From Acidimicrobiales bacterium (GTDB taxonomy: Bacteria; Actinomycetota; Acidimicrobiia; Acidimicrobiales; RAAP-2): 11,992 nucleotides of DNA. A model generated the notes under the pieces. The model was not told the DNA's origin, did not search any database, and worked only from the letters and a program-made list of their open reading frames with translations. How positions within the stretch are numbered: position 1 is the stretch's first letter; every line of letters begins with the position of its first letter. The stretch spans positions 1-11,992 of the forward strand of contig JADGOD010000167.1 of the NCBI GenBank assembly GCA_017883125.1, in the 5' to 3' direction. Below, one piece after another: positions 6,804-11,992 of this stretch. A program made the position numbers and the translations under genes.

Positions 6804-8452
6804 ACCCAGAGGAGCCCCGTTCTCCTGATCTCGGGGCGCCGCAGCGTCACTTCGAGCGGGACTCCACCGAAGCACTCCTCGATCCGGCGAACGACCCGGG
6901 TGGGTTCGAGTTCGGCGTCAGCGGGAGCGAGGCCAGCTCGGATCTGAACTGGTTCGCCATGCTGCGAACCAAGGCGCAGCACCGTGCCCTCACATCGGAT
7001 CGCTATCAGTGGTGGGTCTTGAGCGCACTCCTGGCCGGAGTGCTGGCGCTCAACTTCACCTTCACCGTCTTCATCGTCTCGCTGCCCAAGGTCTCCAGCG
7101 AGTTCCACACTTCGATCACCGTCCTCACGTGGACGATGACCGGGCCGCTCCTCGCCTACGGCCTCGCCGCTCCGTTGCTCGGCAAGGCCGGTGACATCTT
7201 CGGTCACCGCCGGCTCTACCTCTTCGGCCTCGTGGGGGCGATGGTCTCTGCCATCCTGACCGCCCTGGCGCCGAGCGTCGTCCTGCTCCTGGGCGCCCGC
7301 ACCCTTGACGGGATCCAGGGGGCGGCGACGGGGACCGCATCGATGGCGCTGATCATGATCACGTTCCGACCCGAGGACCGGGTCAAGGCCATGGGGTGGT
7401 GGTCCTTGGCCGGAGCAGGTGGTCCAGTGCTCGGGGTCTCGATCGGGGCGCCGGTCATCCAGTACTTCGGGTGGCGAGCCCTGTTCTGGATCCAGCTCGT
7501 GGTGCTCCTCGTGGCGTTCTGCTTCGTCGCCATCGTCCTTCCCGTCCGCAAGGGGACCCCTGAGGAGCTCGCGGCGAAGCGAGAGGGGGCGAGGCGGAAC
7601 TTCAAGACGATGGACTGGCTCGGTTCGACGAGCCTGTCGATCGGGGTGGCGGGGATCATGCTCGCCCTCTCCCTCGCCCCCTCCCAGGGGTGGTCGTCAC
7701 CGGCGGTCCTCGGATCGTGGATCATCGCAGCGGGGGCGCTCGTGGTCTTCGTCCGACGGATCCGGACGGCGAAGAACCCCTTGATCCCTGCGGCGTACTT
7801 CTCCAAGCGGAACTTCGTCCTGCCCATGGTGATCAGGGCGACGTCGAACTTCGCCTACTTCGGGGCGTTCTACCTCTTCCCCCTCCTCATGGAGGAGGGA
7901 TACGGCTACAGCGTCGGTCAGGTCGGTGCCCTGGCGATCGCCCGGCCGCTCGCCTTCGGTATCTGCTCCCCGATCGCCGGGTACATGGCGGTCAAGATCG
8001 GGGAGCGGACGACCACCATCATCGGGACGATCGCGCTGACGACATCGCTGGTCATCTTCGCCCTGATGGCATCGCAGACCTCGAACGTCGTGGTGATCCT
8101 GGCGCTCATCTTGAGCGGCCTCGGCATGGGCGTCGCCCTCCCATCGACCTCGTCGCTGATGGCCAACCAGGTGAGCATGGACGAGATGGGGGTCATGTCC
8201 GCGGCCCAGATGCTGGCCATGCAGGTGGGCGAGGTCGCCGGGATCCAGGTCCTGGTCATGATCCAGCAGGGGGTCGCCAAGAGGCGCGGGCTGCTCGGCT
8301 CGAACCAGGCGAGCGCCCTGCTGTCGACCTTCCACCTCCCGTTCGCCATTGGGGCGATGGTCTGCCTGGTCGGCGTGGTGTGCGCGTTCTCCATCCGATC
8401 GGTCCCCCGCGGCCGGGCAGAGGGACCACTGGTCCTCGACGCCGGCATCTGA
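6800..8452 (+). CDS. MFS transporter, DHA2 (EmrB/QacA) type, about 14 membrane helices
   Basis: This is a proton-coupled major facilitator of the inner membrane. I count about 14 hydrophobic helices between residues 71 and 533. The loop after helix 2, GKAGDIFGHRRLYLFG (128-143), is MFS motif A, and GAGGPVLG (205-212) is a variant of antiporter motif C. This supports an export role of the DHA2 kind, but the substrate cannot be read from the sequence. The frame is open upstream inside the SDR gene. I chose GTG at 6800, which overlaps the SDR stop (GTGA). This gives 550 residues with an unusual polar N-terminal tail of about 70 before helix 1. The tail's codons keep high third-position GC, which supports real coding. 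ATG at 6959 is the alternative start. Coupling to the SDR suggests export of a product or intermediate of that enzyme, which is inference. Confidence 0.9.
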   Translation: MNPEEPRSPDLGAPQRHFERDSTEALLDPANDPGGFEFGVSGSEASSDLNWFAMLRTKAQHRALTSDRYQWWVLSALLAGVLALNFTFTVFIVSLPKVSSEFHTSITVLTWTMTGPLLAYGLAAPLLGKAGDIFGHRRLYLFGLVGAMVSAILTALAPSVVLLLGARTLDGIQGAATGTASMALIMITFRPEDRVKAMGWWSLAGAGGPVLGVSIGAPVIQYFGWRALFWIQLVVLLVAFCFVAIVLPVRKGTPEELAAKREGARRNFKTMDWLGSTSLSIGVAGIMLALSLAPSQGWSSPAVLGSWIIAAGALVVFVRRIRTAKNPLIPAAYFSKRNFVLPMVIRATSNFAYFGAFYLFPLLMEEGYGYSVGQVGALAIARPLAFGICSPIAGYMAVKIGERTTTIIGTIALTTSLVIFALMASQTSNVVVILALILSGLGMGVALPSTSSLMANQVSMDEMGVMSAAQMLAMQVGEVAGIQVLVMIQQGVAKRRGLLGSNQASALLSTFHLPFAIGAMVCLVGVVCAFSIRSVPRGRAEGPLVLDAGI

Positions 8453-8463
8453 CGCCGGGCGTC
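8438..8463. terminator. Hairpin at the convergent MFS/SCP2 junction
   Basis: GACGCCGGC (8438-8446) pairs with GCCGGGCGTC (8454-8463) with one bulged base, and TTCCT follows. A second, compact hairpin, GACGC-CGG-GCGTC (8451-8463), competes with it. The site spans the MFS stop codon and the 14-base gap to the convergent SCP2 stop, where a terminator is expected. The T-tail is short. Confidence 0.5.
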
Positions 8464-8466
8464 TTC

Positions 8467-8868
8467 CTAGTCGGTGAGCTCTCGGATCTTCTCCGAGAAG
8501 GCCAGCGCCGCTGGGTCCGGAGCGGCACCCTGGACCGCCATCAGCTTGGCGAGGTCGCCCTCGACCCGGATCTTCCCGGTCATGAACGCCGTCATGGCGG
8601 CCTGGGGGTTTCCTTCGACCAGCAGCGCTCGAGCGGTCACGAAGTCGACCGTGACGTGGAGATCGGGATCCTCGAGGTGGCCGACCTCGACCACCAGAGG
8701 GCCGTTGGTGGTGTCGACGTGGGCGATGATGTCTGACCCTGCCGGAGCCTCGGTGACGACCAGGTTCATCCGAACGGTGACCGGGATGGATGATCCGACG
8801 TCAGGGTGCTCGTCGCGCAGCGACTTGACCGCCGTGATCCACTCGTCGCTCAAGAATTGAAAACCCAC
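8467..8868 (-). CDS. SCP2 sterol-binding domain protein
   Basis: This is a stand-alone sterol carrier protein 2 domain of 133 residues, a size typical of single-domain SCP2 proteins. The fold makes a hydrophobic tunnel that binds fatty acids, acyl-CoAs or sterols. The recognisable part is the second half: DLHVTVDF (69-76), then NPQAAMTAFMTGKIRVEGDL (87-106), matching the family's 'ltGklkieGdl' signature, followed by KLMAVQ. There is no signal peptide or membrane segment, so it is cytoplasmic. The start is GTG at 8866-8868 on the minus strand, with GAAAGG 11 bases upstream. An ATG six bases further upstream is out of frame and reaches a stop quickly. It is the only minus-strand gene here, convergent with the transporter and divergent from the hydrolase. 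The ligand is unknown; the SDR two genes away suggests acyl-CoA or steroid work. Confidence 0.87.
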   Translation of the reverse strand: MGFQFLSDEWITAVKSLRDEHPDVGSSIPVTVRMNLVVTEAPAGSDIIAHVDTTNGPLVVEVGHLEDPDLHVTVDFVTARALLVEGNPQAAMTAFMTGKIRVEGDLAKLMAVQGAAPDPAALAFSEKIRELTD

Positions 8869-8899
8869 GAATCCATCAACCTTTCGTCGCTTTCCTCAG

Positions 8900-8905
8900 A
8901 GGGTA
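8900..8905 (-). promoter_or_regulatory. Candidate -10 element (TACCCT) of the SCP2 gene
   Basis: On the minus strand TACCCT fits TANNNT and lies 31 bases before the SCP2 GTG, inside the 61-base divergent gap. The leader would include GAAAGG. The downstream part of the gap (about 8849-8893) is locally AT-rich compared with the surrounding genes, as expected for a promoter region. No -35 is visible. Confidence 0.3.
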
Positions 8906-8915
8906 GCCCCGCCGG

Positions 8916-8921
8916 TAGCAT
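8916..8921 (+). promoter_or_regulatory. Candidate -10 element (TAGCAT) of the hydrolase-gatCAB operon, probably leaderless
   Basis: TAGCAT ends eight bases before the hydrolase ATG (8930), the spacing seen when transcription starts at the start codon itself. AGGAG (8923-8927) lies only two bases from the ATG, too close for a standard ribosome site, which favours the leaderless reading. If correct, this promoter drives the hydrolase and the overlapping gatC, gatA and gatB. Confidence 0.42.
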
Positions 8922-8929
8922 CAGGAGCC

Positions 8930-9694
8930 ATGACTGCTCCTGTCCTTCCAGGCTGTGAACCTCTGTCCGTCGTCGGCGGTCCGACGGGCGTTCTCGTTCT
9001 CCACGGCTTCACCGGGAGCCCGTTCTCGATGCGAGGGATCGCCGAGCGCATGGCGAACGAGGGCTTCAGCGTCGAGATGCCCCTGCTCCCGGGCCACGGC
9101 ACCTCCGTCGAGAACCTCATGGTCACCCGGTTCGAGGACTGGGCGGATGCGGCCGAGGCGGCGTATCAGTCGCTCGCCGCTCGGACCGAGCACGTCGTGG
9201 TCGCAGGGCTCTCGATGGGCGGAACCCTGTCGTGCTGGCTGGCCGAACGTCACCCCGAGCTCACCGGACTCGTGCTCATCAACCCACTTGTCGAGCCGCT
9301 GGGTGACGAGATGACCGACGGCCTCAAGGCCCTCCTGGATGCCGGCATCGAGTCGATCGACGCGATCGGCTCAGACATCGCCAAGGAGGGCATCGAGGAG
9401 CGTGCCTACCCGTCGACACCTGTGGCGTGCTTGAGCTCGCTCTTCGCCGCCGTCGACGAGGTCTCCGCCGCCCTCGATGCGATCTCGTGCCCGATCCTCC
9501 TGCTCTCGAGCAAGGAGGACCACGTGGTGACACCGTCGAACGGAGACCACCTGATGGCCCACACGTCGGGGCCCATCGAGCAGATCGTGCTCGAGCGCAG
9601 CTACCACGTTGCGACGCTCGACCATGACGCCTCACTGATCGAAGACCAGGCAGCGGCGTTCGTCGAGCGCCTGATCACCAAGGGAGACGCATGA
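8930..9694 (+). CDS. Alpha/beta hydrolase, Est30-like carboxylesterase / monoacylglycerol lipase
   Basis: This is a cytoplasmic serine esterase of 254 residues. It has the oxyanion motif HGFTGSP (25-31), nucleophile elbow GLSMGG with Ser95, acid Asp197 in SSKEDHVV and His226 in SYHVATLDHD. Spacing and length closely match Geobacillus Est30 (Ser94, Asp193, His223), a carboxylesterase of the thermostable monoacylglycerol lipase group, and PLLPGHG (51-57) is also typical. Short-chain esters or monoacylglycerols are therefore likely substrates. The start is ATG at 8930, with a candidate -10 just upstream. The stop overlaps the gatC start (ATGA, 9691-9694), so a lipid esterase is translationally tied to a tRNA-amidation operon. 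There is no signal peptide or membrane segment. A physiological link to GatCAB is not evident from family knowledge. Confidence 0.9.
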   Translation: MTAPVLPGCEPLSVVGGPTGVLVLHGFTGSPFSMRGIAERMANEGFSVEMPLLPGHGTSVENLMVTRFEDWADAAEAAYQSLAARTEHVVVAGLSMGGTLSCWLAERHPELTGLVLINPLVEPLGDEMTDGLKALLDAGIESIDAIGSDIAKEGIEERAYPSTPVACLSSLFAAVDEVSAALDAISCPILLLSSKEDHVVTPSNGDHLMAHTSGPIEQIVLERSYHVATLDHDASLIEDQAAAFVERLITKGDA

Positions 9695-9999
9695 GCGACG
9701 CCACACCGATCGGGACCGATGACGTCGTCAAGATCGCCAACCTCGCCCGCCTCACCCTGACCGACGACGAGGTCTCCCGGTTCACCGAGCAGCTCCGCAG
9801 CGTGCTCGACCACGCCCGGGACGTCGCCGCTCTCGATGTCCACGACCTCGAGCCGACGGCGCACCCGCTCGGTCTGGTCAACGTGCTCCGGGCCGACATC
9901 GTCGAGGCGTCCCTCGATCGCGATGAGGTCCTGTCCCAAGCGCCCAACGTGGTCGATCACCGCTTCAGTGTGCCGCGAATCGTCGGAGAGGCCCCATGA
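9691..9999 (+). CDS. gatC: Asp-tRNA(Asn)/Glu-tRNA(Gln) amidotransferase subunit C
   Basis: GatC is the small scaffold subunit that wraps between GatA and GatB in the amidotransferase that makes Gln-tRNA-Gln (and Asn-tRNA-Asn in some species). The 102 residues fit the family size of about 95-100. The features seen are VVKIANLARLTLTDDEV (12-28), the usual 'LA.L.l.e.e' helix, the LRSVLDH helix, the LEPTAHPL turn (53-60) and RADIV followed by LSQAPN (81-86) near the end. The ATG at 9691 lies in the hydrolase stop (ATGA), with AGGGAG (9681-9686) as ribosome site. Its own stop overlaps gatA in the same way. The position directly before gatA and gatB confirms the assignment. Confidence 0.95.
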   Translation: MSDATPIGTDDVVKIANLARLTLTDDEVSRFTEQLRSVLDHARDVAALDVHDLEPTAHPLGLVNVLRADIVEASLDRDEVLSQAPNVVDHRFSVPRIVGEAP

Positions 10000-11414
10000 A
10001 CGTCGTCGAGATCGTCACTCAGGTCCGAGCAGGTGAGCGCAGCGCCGTCTCGGTGACCGAGGAGTCGCTCGGGAGGATCGCGTCGCACGATGGCGAGATC
10101 CACGCGTTCCTCGACGTCCAGGCCGATCGCGCTCTGGCGAGGGCGGCCGCGGTCGATCGCACTGTCGCCGCAGGGTCCGATCCCGGACCGCTCGCCGGCG
10201 TGCCGATCGCGCTGAAGGACAACCTCTGTCAGCGGGGAGAAGTGACCTCGTGCGCATCGAAGATCCTGGCGGGCTGGCGCCCTCCCTACGACGCCACCGT
10301 CGTCTCCCGGCTCGAAGCGGCGGGAGCGATCGTGGTGGGCAAGACCAACATGGATGAGTTCGCCATGGGCTCCTCGACGGAGAACTCCGCCTTCGGCCCG
10401 ACCCGAAACCCTCGGAACACCAGCCGGGTCCCGGGTGGATCCAGCGGTGGCTCGGCTGCGGCCGTGGCTGCGTCGATGGTGCCGCTGTCGCTCGGATCGG
10501 ACACCGGTGGATCGATCCGCCAGCCGGCCGCCCTCTGCGGCGTCGTCGGCGTCAAGCCGACCTACGGCCTCGTCTCTCGCTACGGCCTCATCGCCTTCGC
10601 CAGCTCGCTGGACCAGATCGGACCATTCGCCTCGAGCGTGGCCGACGCCGCCTGGCTCCTCGAGGTGATCGCCGGACACGATGCGAGGGATACCACCTCG
10701 CTCGTCATGGACGCCCCGTCCCTCGTCGATCACCTGGACGACGGCGTGGCCGGGCTCCGAGTGGGGCTCTGCACCGACCTCCTCGAGGGCTGTGCGCCAG
10801 ACGTCACCGCGAAGGTTCGATCCGCCGCCGAGGCGCTGAGCGCCGCGGGGGCGACGGTCACCGAGATCGCCATACCCGAGCTGCGCTACGGCCTGTCGGC
10901 CTACTACCTGCTGGCCCCCGCGGAGGCGTCGTCGAACCTCGCCCGCTACGACGGGGTGCGCTACGGCAACCGGGTCGACGCCGAGGACGTGGCCGCTATG
11001 AACACCGCGACGCGGACCCAGGGCTTCGGCGATGAGGTCAAGCGACGCATCATGCTCGGCACCTACGCCCTCTCGGCGGGCTACTACGACGCGTACTACG
11101 GCCAGGCCCAGCGAGTCCGCACGCTCATCATCAACGCTTTCGCATCGGCCTACGAGTCGGTCGATCTCCTCCTCGGCGCCACCACGCCGACCACGGCGTT
11201 CGAGATCGGCGCCAAGGTCGGCGACCCGATGTCGATGTACCTCTCGGACGTCTGCACCATCCCGACGAACCTGGCCGGCCATCCGGCGCTGAGCGTCCCG
11301 TTCGGGACTGGTGACGACGGCATGCCGATCGGCGTCCAGCTCCTCGGACCCGCCCTCAGCGAGGAGCGGCTCTTCCGGGCAGCATCGGTTCTCGAAGCAG
11401 GAGCAGGATCATGA
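9996..11414 (+). CDS. gatA: Asp-tRNA(Asn)/Glu-tRNA(Gln) amidotransferase subunit A (glutaminase)
   Basis: GatA is the amidase-signature subunit that hydrolyses glutamine and sends ammonia through a channel to GatB. The catalytic Ser-cisSer-Lys triad is complete: Lys74 in ALKDN, Ser149 in PGGSSGGS and Ser173 in DTGGSIRQPA. All three are offset by five from the S. aureus numbering (79, 154, 178). Other family blocks are GKTNMDEFAMGSS (115-127), VKPTYGLVSRYGLIAF (186-201), SAGYYDAYY and, near the C terminus, the segment TIPTNLAGHPALSVPFG followed by GVQLLG. The 472 residues are slightly short of the usual 480-490. The start is ATG at 9996, with GGAG (9985-9988) seven bases upstream, overlapping the gatC stop. 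The stop overlaps gatB. Confidence 0.97.
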   Translation: MNVVEIVTQVRAGERSAVSVTEESLGRIASHDGEIHAFLDVQADRALARAAAVDRTVAAGSDPGPLAGVPIALKDNLCQRGEVTSCASKILAGWRPPYDATVVSRLEAAGAIVVGKTNMDEFAMGSSTENSAFGPTRNPRNTSRVPGGSSGGSAAAVAASMVPLSLGSDTGGSIRQPAALCGVVGVKPTYGLVSRYGLIAFASSLDQIGPFASSVADAAWLLEVIAGHDARDTTSLVMDAPSLVDHLDDGVAGLRVGLCTDLLEGCAPDVTAKVRSAAEALSAAGATVTEIAIPELRYGLSAYYLLAPAEASSNLARYDGVRYGNRVDAEDVAAMNTATRTQGFGDEVKRRIMLGTYALSAGYYDAYYGQAQRVRTLIINAFASAYESVDLLLGATTPTTAFEIGAKVGDPMSMYLSDVCTIPTNLAGHPALSVPFGTGDDGMPIGVQLLGPALSEERLFRAASVLEAGAGS

Positions 11415-11992
11415 GCACGTTGCCCGACCCCTGGGAGATGGTTGTGGGCCTTGAGGTCCACACCGAGCTCAAGACCGCCACCAAGCTGTTCTGCGGGTGC
11501 GCGAACTCCTTCGGCGACGATCCCAACACCAACATCTGCCCGGTCTGCCTGGGTCTTCCCGGATCGCTGCCCGTGCTGAACGAGGGTGCGGTCGAGCTGG
11601 CCATCAGGATCGGGCTGGCTCTTCACTGCATCGTCCAGCCATCGAGCTTCCACCGGAAGAACTACTTCTACCCCGACATGCCCAAGGACTACCAGGTCTC
11701 TCAGTACGACGAGCCGATCAACGGACCTGGTTTCCTGGATCTGCCCGACGGCAGCCGGGTCTCGATCGAGCGAGCACACCTCGAAGAGGACACGGGCAAG
11801 ACCACCCACCTCGGGGGCACAGGCCGCATCCACGGGGCCGAAGAGTCCCTGGTCGACTACAACCGCTCAGGGGTCCCCCTCGTCGAGATCGTCGGCCGGC
11901 CCGACATCCGCTCGGCGGAGGAGGCCCGCCAGTACGTGTCCGAGCTGCGCGCCATCATCCTCACCGTCGGCGCCTCCGACGCGAAGATGGAG
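11411..11992 (+). CDS. gatB: Asp-tRNA(Asn)/Glu-tRNA(Gln) amidotransferase subunit B, 5' part; 3' end outside window
   Basis: GatB is the subunit that phosphorylates the glutamyl-tRNA and transfers ammonia to it. Only the first 194 residues are present; the frame is still open at the window edge. The cradle domain begins MVVGLEVHTELKT (10-22). A CxC (28, 30) and CPVC (43-46) set matches the structural zinc site of bacterial GatB and is followed by LGLPGSLPVLN. RKNYFYPDMPKDYQVSQYD, LEEDTGK and DYNRSGVPLVEIV are near-invariant family blocks. The start is ATG at 11411, overlapping the gatA stop (ATGA), with AGGAG (11399-11403) seven bases before it, the clearest ribosome site in the window. gatB directly follows gatA here; in M. 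tuberculosis pfkA lies between them. Confidence 0.97.
   Translation, partial: MSTLPDPWEMVVGLEVHTELKTATKLFCGCANSFGDDPNTNICPVCLGLPGSLPVLNEGAVELAIRIGLALHCIVQPSSFHRKNYFYPDMPKDYQVSQYDEPINGPGFLDLPDGSRVSIERAHLEEDTGKTTHLGGTGRIHGAEESLVDYNRSGVPLVEIVGRPDIRSAEEARQYVSELRAIILTVGASDAKME

Noticed and set aside
8474..8860. Plus-strand frame of 128 codons opposite the SCP2 gene
   Set aside because: The minus-strand product has a clear SCP2 signature, whereas the plus-strand product is Ser/Thr-rich without a motif.
8923..8927. AGGAG as a normal ribosome site for the hydrolase
   Set aside because: Only two bases separate it from the ATG, too short for standard initiation. The leaderless reading from TAGCAT fits better, though a minor contribution cannot be excluded.
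3505..9690. Possible horizontally acquired island between ligA and gatC
   Set aside because: GC content and third-position bias look the same as in the flanking genes, and there is no integrase, tRNA, direct repeat or transposase. Recent transfer is not supported.
9957..11282. 441-codon minus-strand frame opposite gatA
   Set aside because: It has the same codon-aligned antisense geometry as the other long minus-strand frames, and its composition is biased with no domain. gatA is unambiguous on the plus strand.
1..11992. Defence system, CRISPR array, toxin-antitoxin pair or phage remnant
   Set aside because: I read both strands for repeats and typical protein signatures and found none. The small protein next to the kinase does not resemble a known toxin or antitoxin.

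Overview
The window is high-GC, densely coding bacterial DNA with strong GC bias at third codon positions. Gene content and order point to an Actinomycetota chromosome: a cysteine desulfurase, mnmA, ligA and gatC-gatA-gatB follow each other in the same order as in mycobacteria, and a PASTA-domain Ser/Thr kinase is present. A deep, non-mycobacterial lineage such as Acidimicrobiia is plausible, but this is inference and cannot be settled from one window. I saw no mobile element, CRISPR array, rRNA, tRNA or riboswitch. No gene-free stretch exceeds 100 bases.

Layout. (1) 1-3504, plus strand: the 3' end of a cysteine desulfurase (iscS type), mnmA (tRNA 2-thiouridylase) and ligA (NAD+-dependent DNA ligase). 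mnmA and ligA share a 4-base ATGA overlap. (2) 3556-5828, plus: a membrane Ser/Thr kinase with four PASTA repeats, coupled through a stop/start overlap to a 104-residue protein with paired cysteines and an HxHxH motif. (3) 5925-8452, plus: a short-chain dehydrogenase resembling the (3R)-hydroxyacyl-CoA dehydrogenase part of peroxisomal MFE-2, overlapping by 4 bases a 14-helix MFS transporter of the DHA2 type. (4) 8467-8868, minus: a stand-alone SCP2 (sterol carrier) domain protein, the only minus-strand gene, convergent with the transporter. (5) 8930-11992, plus: an Est30-like alpha/beta hydrolase, then gatC, gatA and the 5' part of gatB, each joined to the next by an ATGA overlap.

How they fit. 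The desulfurase supplies persulfide sulfur to MnmA for s2U34 in tRNA-Gln/Glu/Lys. GatCAB converts Glu-tRNA-Gln to Gln-tRNA-Gln, so the two ends of the window both serve tRNA-Gln decoding. LigA seals DNA nicks. The six genes between ligA and gatC look like a lineage-specific insert with two themes: envelope signalling (kinase plus small partner) and lipid or acyl-CoA handling (SDR, SCP2, esterase, exporter).

No plainly new multi-gene system is evident. The best candidate for undescribed biology is the small CxxC/HxHxH protein translationally coupled to the PASTA kinase. Next are the neighbouring SDR and SCP2 genes, which resemble the separated parts of an MFE-2 enzyme.
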